A stretch of DNA of 56,031 bases, from positions 1 through 56,031 of the forward strand of contig JARXAK010000193.1 in NCBI GenBank assembly GCA_029865885.1, given 5' to 3'. The notes beneath the pieces were generated by a model. That model had not been told where the DNA came from, did not search any database, and saw only the letters and a program-made list of their open reading frames with translations. Below are positions 1-9,939 of the stretch, piece by piece (position 1 is the first letter of the stretch; the number at the start of each line of letters is the position of its first letter). The DNA is from Rhizobium sp. (GTDB lineage: Bacteria; Pseudomonadota; Alphaproteobacteria; Rhizobiales; Rhizobiaceae). The translations under genes were made by a program, and so were the position numbers.

Positions 1-423
1 GTCGTGATGAATGCGGACCTCTTCTGGGTCGGAGAACGAGATGATGAGCCGAGCAATCTTGTCCGGCTGGCGCAGCAGTTCGATCCCTCCCGAATGGACA
101 TGGCGATGCTCTGCGTCGAGCAGGAGCGGACCACGGGCCATAACGGCAAGAACGATTTCTCGATGGCGGATGACGGCAGGCTGACCCGTTACGTCTCCGG
201 CGCAGCGAACCCGGTCGTCTATGCCGGAGCCTTAGCGCTGATGCCGCATCTCTTCGACGACGCGCCTGACGGCCCCTTCAACCTCAACATCTATTTCGAT
301 CGTGCGATTGCCGCTAATCGGCTGTTCAGCACGGACCTTAATGGACAATGGCTGACCGTCGGCACCCCTGACGCGATCGCGCCTGCCGAAGCCGTGGTCG
401 CCCGCTACGGCGGGGGCTGTTGA
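1..423 (+). CDS. Nucleotidyltransferase, MurU-like, C-terminal part (5' truncated by window edge)
   Basis: The reading frame is already open at base 1, so this is the last 140 residues of a longer protein. The segment ending WLTVGTPDAI followed by an acidic/hydrophobic helix is typical of the C-terminus of NDP-sugar pyrophosphorylase-like nucleotidyltransferases. In rhizobia the gene just before addB is usually such an enzyme, often paired with an AmgK-type sugar kinase in the MurU cell-wall recycling route, and I base the MurU label on that. The N-terminal nucleotide-binding signature lies outside the window, so the substrate cannot be read here. The stop codon is one base before the addB start, which suggests a shared transcript with addB-addA. 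Confidence 0.7.
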   Translation, partial: VVMNADLFWVGERDDEPSNLVRLAQQFDPSRMDMAMLCVEQERTTGHNGKNDFSMADDGRLTRYVSGAANPVVYAGALALMPHLFDDAPDGPFNLNIYFDRAIAANRLFSTDLNGQWLTVGTPDAIAPAEAVVARYGGGC

Positions 424-424
424 G

Positions 425-3400
425 ATGGTGAGCAAGGCGCCGCGTCTGCTGACGATCCCTCCGGGCCGGCCCTTTCTCAGGACGCTGACGGAAGCGCTGC
501 TCGATGGCCGCCTGACCGACGGTTTTCGCTACGACCCCTCCGATCCGCTTACGCTCGCCGGCGTCACTCTGCTTGTTCCGACCCGCCGCGCAGCCCGCGT
601 GTTGCGGTCCGAATTCGTCGATCTGCTCGGCGGCCGCGCGGCGATCCTTCCCGATATTCGCACGCTGGGTGAAACCGACGACGACAGCGGCTTTTTCGAC
701 CTCGATGCGCCGCAGCTGATGGATCTGGCCCCGGCGGTGAGCGGGACCGTCATGCTTCTGGAACTTGCCCGGCTGATCCTGGCCTGGCGCAACCAGTTGC
801 CCGACATCGTCCGGTCGATCCATTCGGATACGCCGCTGGTCGCGCCCGCGAGCCCGGCAGATGCCGTCTGGCTGGCGCGGGCCCTGGTCGAGCTGATCGA
901 AGCGGCGGAAACTGAAGGCTGCGACTGGAAGGATCTCGAAAAGCTGCAATCAGCGGATTTCGGCTCCTGGTGGCAGCTCACGCTCGAGTTTCTGACCATC
1001 GCAACGGAGTTCTGGCCGGCGCGGCTGCAGGAATTGGTGCGGTCGTCGCCGGCACGCCACCGCGATGCGGTGCTCCGGGCCGAGGCCGAGCGCTTCCGCA
1101 GGCAGGGTTCGGCCGGCCCCGTCATCGTTGCGGGCTCCACCGGCTCGATCCCCGCAGCAGCCGAACTGATTGCCGCGATTGCCGAGCTCGACCAGGGGGT
1201 CGTGGTGCTGCCCGGGCTTGATCTGGACATGCCGGACGAGGACTGGGCGAAGCTCAACGACCGCGAGATCTCCGTGATACGTCCAAGCCCCGCTGTGCGC
1301 GGGCATCCGCAATACGGTCTGGCGCATCTCTTGCGGCATATGAAACTCGAACGCGCGGACGTGCAGGCTCTCGAAGCCTCCGATCCGGCGCTCCAGGATC
1401 GGGCCGAATTTCTGTCGCGTGCCATGGCGCCCGCCGAGGCAACCGACACCTGGAAGGCCTGGCGGCAGGATATCGACGATGCACGCGTGCTCGCGGCGTT
1501 TCGCGATGTCGCGCTGATCGAGACGGCCAATGAGCGCGAAGAAGCAACGGCGATTGCAATTGCGCTGCGGCTGGGGCTCGAAGAGGTTTCCGACAATCCC
1601 GAAAGCCGGGTGGCGCTGATCACGCCGGATCGCGCGCTGGCGCGGCGTGTGATGTCCGAACTCGCGCGGTTCGGGATCGAGGCGGATGATTCGGCGGGTA
1701 CGCCGATGACCGGGACCCAGGCTGCTATGCTGACCCAGGTGGTGGCCGAGGCCTGCTTGCGTCCGGGTGACCCGGTGGCGATCGTCTCGCTCATCAAGCA
1801 TCCGCTGGCACGCTTCGGCTTCACGGCCGAAGACATGCGCAAGGCTGCCGACGCGCTGGAACGTATCGCGCTTCGTGGAGGCCTGAAGAGCCTCGATCTT
1901 GCCGAGATGGAACCGCTGTTCGCCGAAGGGCTCGACGCGCATCTGGCCGACCGCCACAAGCCGCAATGGCGCATCTCGATTGCGCCGGAGGAGATCGAAC
2001 TCGCTCGTCTGCTCGCGAGCCGTATCACCTCAGCGGTCGAACCGCTCGTCTCGTCGGTCATCCGGTCGACCGACGGGCGCGTGTTGTCGCAGAGATTGAC
2101 CGTCAGTGACTGGGCCGAGCGCACGGGTCGCGTTCTGGAAGCCGTCACGGTCGACGAGCGGGGTGACCTTGCTGGTCTCTGGGGCGATGCGGCGGGAGAG
2201 GCTCTGGCGCGGCTTCTCGCCGAAGTCCTGGAGACGGACGGGCAGATCGAGGCCGACGGCCCGCAATGGGTCGATATCCTGACGGCGCTGATGGCCGGCC
2301 AGGCGGTCAAGCCACGCGCCATGCGGCATCCGCGCGTCTTCATCTTCGGGACGCTCGAAGCACGCCTGCAGAATGTCGACATGATGGTCATCGGCGGCAT
2401 GAACGAGGGGAGCTGGCCCAGCCAGACCAAGAACAATCCCTTCCTCTCGCGCGTGATGAAGACGGAAGTCGGGCTTGAGCCGCCGGAACGGCAGATCGGC
2501 CAGGTGGCGCATGACTTCCAGATGGCCTGCGGCACACGGAAACTGATCTTCTCGCGTTCGCTTCGCCAGGGTTCGGCGCCGACGGTTGCCTCGCGCTGGC
2601 TCCAGCGCCTGATGGCGCTCGGCGGGCTCCTGCTGGAAGACGAGATGCGAAAGCGCGGCCAGATCTACCGGCGCTATGCCGACCTGATCGACCAGGGCGA
2701 AAACCAGGCACCGGCTCAACGCCCCGCGCCAAGGCCGCGTGCCGAACTGCAGCCACGTAGCTTCAGCTTTTCCGAGGTGGGGCGCTTCCGGCGGGACCCC
2801 TATTCCATCTATGCGCGGCGCATCCTGCGTCTCGATCCCGTCGATCCCTTCAACCAGGATCCGGGGGCGGCCGAACGCGGGACCCTCTATCACCGCATCG
2901 TCGAGCGTTTCATCCGCGAGGATCATGACCCGGCGCGGCTGGATGCGCTCGACATCCTGCACCGGATCACCGATGAGGAGTTCCTAACCGAGGCCCTGCC
3001 GCTGCATATCGACATCGTCTGGCGGCAGCGCTTCTACAGCGTCGCCTCTGCCTTTCTCAGCTGGGAGCGGCAGCGGAGACCGGAAATCAAGCGGTCGCTG
3101 ACGGAAGTCAGGGGCAATGTGCTGCTTCGCCCAGTTGATATCACCATCAGCGGGATCGCGGACCGGATCGATATCCGGGGCGGCGGCTTTGCCGATATCA
3201 TCGACTACAAGACGGGGCTTAACCCCAGCGCCAATCAGGCGCGCAGCTTGCTCGACCCGCAATTGGCGCTGGAGGCGGCGGCCCTTCTCCAAGGCGCCTT
3301 CAAGCCGACCGGAGACATGAAACCTCTCAACCTCGTCTATGTCCGTCTGCGACCCGGCGACCGTTTCTCGGCGGACCAGGTGAACAACGAGATGGCGACG

Positions 3401-3613
3401 CGGGGCGACAGTAAGAAATCTGCTCTTGAGCTTGCGACGCAATCGGTCGACGAACTTGGCCGTTTCGTTCAGGCGCTGCAGAGTGGCGAGCGCGGTTATG
3501 TCTCCCGTCTCATCCCGGCGGAACAGAACGCCTATGGCGGCGAATACGACCATCTGGCGCGTGTCGCGGAATGGTCGACGGCGGAAGCCGAGGAAGGAGC
3601 CGGCGATGAGTGA
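425..3613 (+). CDS. addB: Double-strand break repair protein AddB (alphaproteobacterial type)
   Basis: This 1062-residue protein has the size and architecture of alphaproteobacterial AddB: an inactivated helicase-like N-terminal two thirds, with LLVPTRRAARVL where a helicase would have a Walker A motif, and a C-terminal PD-(D/E)XK nuclease domain with IDYKTG near residues 926-931. AddB pairs with AddA to form the helicase-nuclease that processes broken DNA ends and loads RecA, the functional equivalent of RecBCD. The ATG lies one base after the stop of the upstream gene. The 3' end overlaps the addA start by 8 bp, so the two subunits are probably translationally coupled. I did not find the four-cysteine iron-sulphur pattern known from Bacillus AddB. 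Confidence 0.95.
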   Translation: MVSKAPRLLTIPPGRPFLRTLTEALLDGRLTDGFRYDPSDPLTLAGVTLLVPTRRAARVLRSEFVDLLGGRAAILPDIRTLGETDDDSGFFDLDAPQLMDLAPAVSGTVMLLELARLILAWRNQLPDIVRSIHSDTPLVAPASPADAVWLARALVELIEAAETEGCDWKDLEKLQSADFGSWWQLTLEFLTIATEFWPARLQELVRSSPARHRDAVLRAEAERFRRQGSAGPVIVAGSTGSIPAAAELIAAIAELDQGVVVLPGLDLDMPDEDWAKLNDREISVIRPSPAVRGHPQYGLAHLLRHMKLERADVQALEASDPALQDRAEFLSRAMAPAEATDTWKAWRQDIDDARVLAAFRDVALIETANEREEATAIAIALRLGLEEVSDNPESRVALITPDRALARRVMSELARFGIEADDSAGTPMTGTQAAMLTQVVAEACLRPGDPVAIVSLIKHPLARFGFTAEDMRKAADALERIALRGGLKSLDLAEMEPLFAEGLDAHLADRHKPQWRISIAPEEIELARLLASRITSAVEPLVSSVIRSTDGRVLSQRLTVSDWAERTGRVLEAVTVDERGDLAGLWGDAAGEALARLLAEVLETDGQIEADGPQWVDILTALMAGQAVKPRAMRHPRVFIFGTLEARLQNVDMMVIGGMNEGSWPSQTKNNPFLSRVMKTEVGLEPPERQIGQVAHDFQMACGTRKLIFSRSLRQGSAPTVASRWLQRLMALGGLLLEDEMRKRGQIYRRYADLIDQGENQAPAQRPAPRPRAELQPRSFSFSEVGRFRRDPYSIYARRILRLDPVDPFNQDPGAAERGTLYHRIVERFIREDHDPARLDALDILHRITDEEFLTEALPLHIDIVWRQRFYSVASAFLSWERQRRPEIKRSLTEVRGNVLLRPVDITISGIADRIDIRGGGFADIIDYKTGLNPSANQARSLLDPQLALEAAALLQGAFKPTGDMKPLNLVYVRLRPGDRFSADQVNNEMATRGDSKKSALELATQSVDELGRFVQALQSGERGYVSRLIPAEQNAYGGEYDHLARVAEWSTAEAEEGAGDE

Positions 3614-6600
3614 TCAGCGCTTTGCCCTCGACGAGCTGCCGACCGGCAGCGATCCCGCCGCCTGGCTCGGCTGGACGACACTTGCACAGTCGAAAGCGTC
3701 CCATCCCGGCCAGTCGGCCTGGGTGTCGGCCAATGCCGGCTCCGGCAAGACGCATGTGCTGACGCAGCGGGTGATCCGGCTGCTGCTCGCCGGCGCCCGC
3801 CCCTCGTCCATCCTTTGCCTCACCTATACCAAGGCTGCGGCGTCCGAAATGTCGAACCGCGTCTTCGAGCGGCTGGCGGAATGGGCGACGCTCGATGACC
3901 GGGAACTGTCTAAGCGGATTGCGGCCATCGAGCAGAGGGAGCCGGATCGCGCGACGCTTGCGGCTGCGCGGCGGCTCTTTGCCAAGGCGCTGGAAACGCC
4001 GGGTGGCCTGAAGATCCAGACGATCCACGCCTTCTGCGAAGCGCTGCTGCACCAGTTTCCCTTGGAAGCCAATGTTGCCGGGCATTTCAACGTCCTCGAT
4101 GATCGCGCCGCGGTCACCGTTCTTGCCGAAGCGCGGCGATCGCTGCTGACGGCCACGTCGACGGAGAATGATGCGGCACTCGCCGAAGCCTTCTCGCAAG
4201 TCTTGAGCATTGCCGATGAAAGCGGGCTCGAAGGCTTGATTGCCGATACCGTGGCCAACCGCCATGCTGTCAGAGACTTCCGGCAGCGGGCGGAACGGGC
4301 GGGTGGTCTCGATGCGACATTAAGGAAGGGCCTCGGCATCGGGCCGATGGAGAGCGAGACCAGCCGCGCCGAGGAGTACTGGCCGCTTGCCGGTTTGTCC
4401 GGTGGCAATTTCAGCCGCTACATCCAGCTTGCCCTCGAAAAGGGCGGCGAGAAGGTGCGGGCCGTCGCGGAAGTGCTGGAACGGGCGCTGGTGGAAGCCG
4501 ATCCGCTGGCGCGCGTAAAGCTTCTGGACCAGGCTTTCCTGACAGCGCAGGAGGCGCCGAAGGCCGACAGCTCACTGATTGCCGCTGCCATGACCAAGGT
4601 TGCGCCGGATCTGAAGGATGCCATGATTGCGGCTCGCGACCATGTTGTCGCCATGCGAGACCGGCTGCGCATCTTCCGCATGTACGAGGCGACGCGATCG
4701 GCACTGACGCTGGCCGTGCGTCTCGACACCGACTACGAGGAACTGAAAAAGCGGCGCTCGCAGCTCGATTTCGAGGATCTGATCGTGCGCACCGCCCGGC
4801 TTCTGACGCGGGACGATGTCGGCGCTTGGGTGCATTACAAGCTGGATCAGGGCATCGACCATATCCTCGTCGACGAAGCGCAGGATACGAGCCCGGTGCA
4901 ATGGGATGTCATCCGGTCGCTGCGCGAAGACTTCTTTACGGGTCTCAGCGCCCGGCCCGGGATCCGCACGTTCTTTGCCGTGGGGGACGAGAAGCAGTCG
5001 ATCTATTCCTTCCAGGGGGCACGCCCGGAGCAGTTCTCGCAGGAAGCCCGCCAGACCGAGCGGGCGGTCACGGAAAGCGGGCAGAACTTCAACACGGTGC
5101 GTCTGCCGCTCTCCTTTCGCTCGACGCAATCGGTGCTTGCGGCCGTCGACCAGGTCTTCAGCCTGCCGGAAAACAGCCGGGGCCTCAGCGCCGGCGGGGA
5201 CCCCGTCATCCACCAGTCGAGCCGCATCGGACATCCGGGAACGGTCGATGTCTGGGACATGATCGCCGCCGAAAAGCAGGATAAGGACGAGGACTGGACC
5301 GCCCCCTTCGACGCAACGCCGGAAAGCGCACCTTCGGCCATCCTCGCACGACGCGTGGCGCATCAGATCAGCCAGATCGTCGGACGCGAGACGATCATCG
5401 AGAAGGGCAACAAGCGGCTGATCCGCCCGGGGGACATTCTCGTGCTCGTGCGCAAGCGCGACGGTTTCGTCAACGCGCTGACCCGCTCGCTGAAACGCCC
5501 CTACAACATTCCGGTCGCCGGTGCAGACCGCCTGAAGCTGACCAGCCATATCGCCGTGCAGGACATGCTGGCGCTTGGACGTTTCCTGCTGCTGCCGGGT
5601 GATGATCTTTCGCTGGCTTCCCTGTTGAAAAGCCCGCTCTTCAATCACAGCGAAGACGATCTGATGCAGCTTGCTGCCGAGCGGCCGGAAGCGCAGAGCC
5701 TCTGGGCGAGACTGACGGAGCAGGCTGAGACGGATACGGCGTGGAAGAAGACCTGCGAGCGGCTGACCCTGTTTCTCGGACAGGCGCGGGACCACTCGGT
5801 CCATGATTTCTACGCCCGCGTGCTCAGCGTCCATGGTGGCCGAAGGGCCTATCTCGGCCGCCTCGGCTCCGAGGTCAGCGACATCATCGACGAGTTCCTG
5901 ACCTTTGCCCTCTCCTTCGAGACCAGCGGTTTGCCCGGCTTGCAATCCTTTGTCTCCACGCTCGAAATGGAAGCGCCGGAGGTCAAGCGCGAGCAGGACA
6001 AGGAACGCAACGAAGTCCGGATCATGACGGTGCATGCCTCGAAGGGTCTCGAAGCGCCGATCGTCTTTCTCATCGATGGCGGCTCGAAACCCTTCAATTC
6101 GAACCATGTGGTAAAGCTCAGGATCATCGAAACGGCTGAAGGGACGCCCTTCCCGATCTGGGTCCCGTCTAAGTCGCTTGGCAATTCGATCTCCGCTGCC
6201 GACATGGATCGGCGCAAGGACCAGGCCGAGGAGGAATATCGCCGGCTGCTCTATGTGGCGATGACGCGCGCTGCCGACCGCCTGATCGTCGGCGGCTATC
6301 GCGGCGTGCAGGACACGGGCGAGATCTGGCACAAGATGATCGCGCGGGCGCTCAGCGCCGACGAAACGCGCTGCAAACAGGTCGAATTCACCGGGCCGGA
6401 TGGCAGCTGGGCCGGACTGCGCTGGTCTCTCGGCGAGACGGAGCATGACCTGCCCGTGAGCGAAGAGAGTGCCGAAAGCGAGGAGAGCCACAGTCTTCCC
6501 TCGACGCTCTGGAAGCCGTTGCCGCCACCGATCAGCCTGCCGAGACCGCTCAGCCCCTCCGGTGCCGGCAGTATCGTGATCGACGACGACGAGGACGCGC

Positions 6601-7163
6601 TGACGGCGTCGGCGCTGTTTTCGACGACGGAAAAGGCGGATCTTGCTTTGCAGCGCGGACGGCTCATCCATCGGATGCTGCAGAACCTGCCGGGTTTTCC
6701 GGAGGGTGACCGCCGTGAGGCAGCCGAACGTTATGCGGAACGCGCTGCCCGGTTCTGGCCGGCAGAACAACGCCAGCGACTGGTGTCCACCGTCATGGCG
6801 GTGCTGGAAGACGAGGCGCTTCACCCGCTGTTCGATGCCGGCAGTCGCGCCGAAGTTTCGGTCATGGGCACGATGCGGCTGAAGGGTGAGTTGCGTGCCG
6901 TTTCCGGCCGGATCGACCGCATGGCCGTGCTAACCGACCGGGTGATCATCGCCGACTACAAGACCAACCGGAATCCCCCATTGGAGGCCGTGCAATCGCC
7001 CCTCTCCCACCGGGTGCAGCTCGCCATCTACCGCGAGATCCTGCAGCCGCTTTACCCCGGCAAACAGGTCGAATGCTGGCTGATCTACACCGAAAACGGC
7101 AGTCTCATCCGGCTCGATGACAGCGTGCTTCAGCGCTCTCTTGCCGACCTCGAAACATCGTGA
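3606..7163 (+). CDS. addA: Double-strand break repair helicase AddA
   Basis: This is an 1185-residue UvrD/Rep-type helicase fused to a nuclease. Walker A (ANAGSGKT) lies at residues 42-49 and Walker B (DEAQD) at 423-427. Further helicase motifs (GDEKQSIYSFQGA, TVHASKGLEAP, YVAMTRA) follow in order. A C-terminal RecB-type nuclease motif (ADYKTN) sits near residue 1117. The frame is open further upstream, but the ATG at 3606 begins the recognisable MSDQRFALDEL start and overlaps the addB stop by 8 bp, as expected for coupled subunits. It unwinds and degrades DNA from double-strand ends together with AddB. Everything expected for an active enzyme is present. Confidence 0.96.
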   Translation: MSDQRFALDELPTGSDPAAWLGWTTLAQSKASHPGQSAWVSANAGSGKTHVLTQRVIRLLLAGARPSSILCLTYTKAAASEMSNRVFERLAEWATLDDRELSKRIAAIEQREPDRATLAAARRLFAKALETPGGLKIQTIHAFCEALLHQFPLEANVAGHFNVLDDRAAVTVLAEARRSLLTATSTENDAALAEAFSQVLSIADESGLEGLIADTVANRHAVRDFRQRAERAGGLDATLRKGLGIGPMESETSRAEEYWPLAGLSGGNFSRYIQLALEKGGEKVRAVAEVLERALVEADPLARVKLLDQAFLTAQEAPKADSSLIAAAMTKVAPDLKDAMIAARDHVVAMRDRLRIFRMYEATRSALTLAVRLDTDYEELKKRRSQLDFEDLIVRTARLLTRDDVGAWVHYKLDQGIDHILVDEAQDTSPVQWDVIRSLREDFFTGLSARPGIRTFFAVGDEKQSIYSFQGARPEQFSQEARQTERAVTESGQNFNTVRLPLSFRSTQSVLAAVDQVFSLPENSRGLSAGGDPVIHQSSRIGHPGTVDVWDMIAAEKQDKDEDWTAPFDATPESAPSAILARRVAHQISQIVGRETIIEKGNKRLIRPGDILVLVRKRDGFVNALTRSLKRPYNIPVAGADRLKLTSHIAVQDMLALGRFLLLPGDDLSLASLLKSPLFNHSEDDLMQLAAERPEAQSLWARLTEQAETDTAWKKTCERLTLFLGQARDHSVHDFYARVLSVHGGRRAYLGRLGSEVSDIIDEFLTFALSFETSGLPGLQSFVSTLEMEAPEVKREQDKERNEVRIMTVHASKGLEAPIVFLIDGGSKPFNSNHVVKLRIIETAEGTPFPIWVPSKSLGNSISAADMDRRKDQAEEEYRRLLYVAMTRAADRLIVGGYRGVQDTGEIWHKMIARALSADETRCKQVEFTGPDGSWAGLRWSLGETEHDLPVSEESAESEESHSLPSTLWKPLPPPISLPRPLSPSGAGSIVIDDDEDALTASALFSTTEKADLALQRGRLIHRMLQNLPGFPEGDRREAAERYAERAARFWPAEQRQRLVSTVMAVLEDEALHPLFDAGSRAEVSVMGTMRLKGELRAVSGRIDRMAVLTDRVIIADYKTNRNPPLEAVQSPLSHRVQLAIYREILQPLYPGKQVECWLIYTENGSLIRLDDSVLQRSLADLETS

Positions 7164-7238
7164 GATACCGCATATTGAAATTGCTGCCGTGCGGCATCAC
7201 ATATCTAGTCAATTCCGTATCTATGAAGGGAGAGCCCC

Positions 7239-7559
7239 ATGGCTACCGTTAAAGTCGACAAGTCCAATTTCCAGGCCGAGGTGCTCAACGCTTCCGAACC
7301 GGTCGTCGTGGATTTCTGGGCCGAATGGTGCGGCCCGTGCAAGATGATTGCACCGAGCCTCGAAGAAATCTCCAACGAACTCGCCGGCAAGGTGAAGATC
7401 GCCAAGCTGAACATCGATGAAAACCCGGAACTGGCTGCCCAGTTCGGCGTTCGCTCGATCCCGACGCTGGCCGTCTTCAAGGGTGGCGAAGTCGCCGACA
7501 TCAAGGTGGGTGCAGCGCCGAAGACCGCGCTGTCCAGCTGGATCGCCGGCGCGGCCTAA
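7239..7559 (+). CDS. trxA: Thioredoxin
   Basis: This is a 106-residue single-domain thioredoxin with the redox motif WCGPC at residues 30-34 and the cis-proline segment RSIPTL. It is a cytoplasmic dithiol reductant for ribonucleotide reductase, PAPS reductase and oxidised proteins. A purine-rich ribosome binding site (AAGGGAGAG) precedes the ATG. It is 75 bp downstream of addA, so it may have its own promoter as well as readthrough. A strong hairpin follows directly and is shared with the convergent folC gene. Confidence 0.97.
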   Translation: MATVKVDKSNFQAEVLNASEPVVVDFWAEWCGPCKMIAPSLEEISNELAGKVKIAKLNIDENPELAAQFGVRSIPTLAVFKGGEVADIKVGAAPKTALSSWIAGAA

Positions 7560-7585
7560 GGCTCAAATCATTGATGAATAAAGAG

Positions 7586-7611
7586 AAAGCCCGGTTTCGC
7601 CGGGCTTTTTT
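7586..7611. terminator. Intrinsic terminator shared by trxA and folC
   Basis: A perfect 9-bp stem (AAAGCCCGG / CCGGGCTTT) with a 5-nt loop is followed by a T run on the + strand. It lies between the convergent trxA and folC stops and touches the folC stop codon. The tail is clearly stronger in the trxA direction. Confidence 0.88.
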
Positions 7612-8951
7612 CATGTCGGGATGGTGCCATTTTCGGCGAGCACATTGCCCGCGAGATAGAGCGAGCCGCCGATCATGATGCGCGGCGGAATGCCGCCTTC
7701 GCTGCGCTCACGGATCGCATCGAGCGCCTGACCCAGTGAGCCCATCGGAAGAGCTTTCAAACCGGCCTCTGCTGCAGACTGGGCAAGTGCCACCGGATCA
7801 AGGCCAACGTCAGAACCCAGGATCGGCACGGTGTAGACATTGTGGGCGATGTCGACGAAGGCGCGGAAGAAGCCGATCGGGTCCTTGGTGTTGATCATGC
7901 CAATGACCAGATGCAGCGGCCGCGCCTGGCGTTCTTCCATGGCTGCCATGGCTTCGGCGATCACCTCGCCCGCACCCGGATTATGCCCGCCGTCAAGCCA
8001 GATTTCTGCACCTTGAGGCGCACGCTCCACCAGCCGACCTTCGGTCAGCCTTTGCAGGCGGCCCGGCCATTCGACCGACAGCATGGCTTTTTCGGCGATT
8101 TCTTCCGTCACCGAATAGCCGGCTGCCTTGACGGCGCGAATGGCGGTTGCGGCATTGCCGATCTGATGGCGGCCGGGAAGGCGCGGCAGCGGCAGGTCCA
8201 TCAAGCCGAACTCATCCTGATAGACGAGCCGTCCGAATTCTTCATAGGCGAGGAAATCCTGGGCGAAGACGGCGAGCGGACAGCCGAGGCGCTCGGCCGT
8301 GCTGATCAGCACGTCCCTGGCGCCGTCGAATTCCTGATGACCGATGACCACGGGAACGCCGCGCTTCATGATGCCGGCCTTTTCGGCAGCAATCAGTTCG
8401 ACCCGATCGCCGAGATAGGCTTGGTGATCGAGCGAGATCGGCTGGACGATGCAGACAGCCGGCTTTTCGACGACATTGGTCGCGTCGAAGCGTCCGCCAA
8501 GACCGACCTCAAGCACGACGACGTCAGCAGGCTGCTCGGAAAAGAGGATGAAGGTCACCGCCGTCAGGATCTCGAAGACGGTGATCGGCTTGCCGCCGTT
8601 TGCCTCGGCCACGCGGCGCAGGGCATCGGCAAACATCGCATCATCAACGATCTGTCCGCGGCCCCCCTTGACGCCAATGCGATAGCGCTCGTGCCAACGC
8701 ACGAGATGCGGCGAGGTGTGGACGTGGACGGACAGACCCTGGGCTTCCAGAAGCGCACGGCAGAAGGCCGTCGCCGAGCCCTTGCCATTGGTGCCGGCCA
8801 CATGGATGACCGGCGGCAGCTTCAGATGGGGATTGCCCAGAACCTCGAGGAGGCGCCGGATACGGTCGAGCGAGAGATCATAGCCCTTGGGGTGCAGCCC
8901 CATGAGCTTTTCGATCTCGGCATCGGCCTGGCTGACGATGGGGTCTGTCAT
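7611..8951 (-). CDS. folC: Bifunctional folylpolyglutamate synthase / dihydrofolate synthase
   Basis: A 446-residue Mur-ligase-fold enzyme with the ATP-binding loop GTNGKGS at residues 53-59 and the downstream SLDHQAYLG and DGGHNPGA segments typical of FolC. It joins dihydropteroate to glutamate and then extends the polyglutamate tail of folates. It follows accD on the same strand with a 41-bp gap, continuing the trpFBA-accD-folC cluster that is common in alphaproteobacteria (accD-folC linkage is wider still). The ATG start gives the normal family length. Confidence 0.94.
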   Translation of the reverse strand: MTDPIVSQADAEIEKLMGLHPKGYDLSLDRIRRLLEVLGNPHLKLPPVIHVAGTNGKGSATAFCRALLEAQGLSVHVHTSPHLVRWHERYRIGVKGGRGQIVDDAMFADALRRVAEANGGKPITVFEILTAVTFILFSEQPADVVVLEVGLGGRFDATNVVEKPAVCIVQPISLDHQAYLGDRVELIAAEKAGIMKRGVPVVIGHQEFDGARDVLISTAERLGCPLAVFAQDFLAYEEFGRLVYQDEFGLMDLPLPRLPGRHQIGNAATAIRAVKAAGYSVTEEIAEKAMLSVEWPGRLQRLTEGRLVERAPQGAEIWLDGGHNPGAGEVIAEAMAAMEERQARPLHLVIGMINTKDPIGFFRAFVDIAHNVYTVPILGSDVGLDPVALAQSAAEAGLKALPMGSLGQALDAIRERSEGGIPPRIMIGGSLYLAGNVLAENGTIPT

Positions 8952-8992
8952 GACACTCGTTCCGCGAGCGCGGCCTTAAAGGGATGCAAGGC

Positions 8993-9901
8993 TCAGGCCG
9001 AAGCCTTGGCGACTGGCTTCGTCCCATTCGCCGAAACCGCCGTGTCGTTTGCCGGGCGCTTGGTCATGATCTTCAGGACGCGCGCCAGCGTGTCCGGAAT
9101 GTCGTGACGCTTGACGACCATGTCGACCATACCGTGTTCGAGAAGGTATTCCGATGTCTGGAAGCCCTCGGGAAGCTTTTCGCGGATCGTCTGTTCGATG
9201 ACGCGCTTGCCGGCAAAGCAGATCTCGGCACCGGGTTCCGCGATGTGGAGGTCGCCGAGCATGGCATAGGAGGCCGTGACGCCGCCCGTGGTCGGGTTGG
9301 TCAGGACAACGATATAGGGCTGGCCGGCTTCCTTCAGCATGTCGACGGCAACCGTCGTGCGCGGCAGCTGCATCAGAGAGAGAATACCCTCCTGCATGCG
9401 GGCGCCACCCGAAGCCGGGAACATGACCAGCGGGCACTTTTCCTTGAGGGCGCGTTCAAAGGCCTTCACGATCGCTTCGCCAGCGGCAATGCCGAGCGAG
9501 CCGCCCATGAAGTTGAATTCATGCACGACGGCGACGAGCTTCAGGCCCTGTACCGTGCCGACGCCGGCGACGATCGTGTCTTCCTGGTCGGTCTTCAGGC
9601 GGCTGTCCTTGAGACGATCCGTGTATTTCTTGGAATCGCGGAACTTCAGCGGATCCTGCGCGACCTTTGGCTGCGGCAGGGCCTCATACTGGCCACCGTC
9701 GAAGAGGTCGGTCAGGCGCGCCTTGGCAGGCATCTTCATGTGGTAGCCGGAGGCCGGGATCACCCACTTGTTCTCTTCCAGGTCCTTGTGGAAGACCATC
9801 TCGCCCGTTTCCGGGCACTTGATCCAGAGGTTTTCCGGGACTTCGCGACGGCCGAGCATGGAATTGATGCGCGGGCGCACATAGTTGGTGATCCAGTTCA
9901 C
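8993..9901 (-). CDS. accD: Acetyl-CoA carboxylase carboxyltransferase subunit beta
   Basis: This 302-residue protein carries the crotonase-like carboxyltransferase core ([22 protein letters not shown]). It forms the carboxyltransferase with AccA and makes malonyl-CoA for fatty acid synthesis. Its N-terminal zinc ribbon is degenerate: the first cysteine is C29, but the positions of the other three ligands hold T32, I48 and S51, so tetrahedral zinc binding as in E. coli AccD looks impossible. The rest of the domain is intact, and I read this as a functional lineage variant and not a broken gene. It sits between trpA (38-bp gap) and folC. Confidence 0.95.
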   Translation of the reverse strand: MNWITNYVRPRINSMLGRREVPENLWIKCPETGEMVFHKDLEENKWVIPASGYHMKMPAKARLTDLFDGGQYEALPQPKVAQDPLKFRDSKKYTDRLKDSRLKTDQEDTIVAGVGTVQGLKLVAVVHEFNFMGGSLGIAAGEAIVKAFERALKEKCPLVMFPASGGARMQEGILSLMQLPRTTVAVDMLKEAGQPYIVVLTNPTTGGVTASYAMLGDLHIAEPGAEICFAGKRVIEQTIREKLPEGFQTSEYLLEHGMVDMVVKRHDIPDTLARVLKIMTKRPANDTAVSANGTKPVAKASA

Positions 9902-9939
9902 GCGGCTTACTCCTAATGTTTCGAGCCCATATGGGGTGC

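Noticed and set aside
529-2535. Long open frame (668 codons) on the minus strand
   Set aside because: It lies wholly antisense to addB, has low-complexity Ser/Arg/Ala composition and resembles no family; it is a by-product of GC-rich codon usage.
4572-6824. 750-codon open frame on the minus strand
   Set aside because: Antisense shadow of addA, rich in Arg, His and Gly, without recognisable domains.
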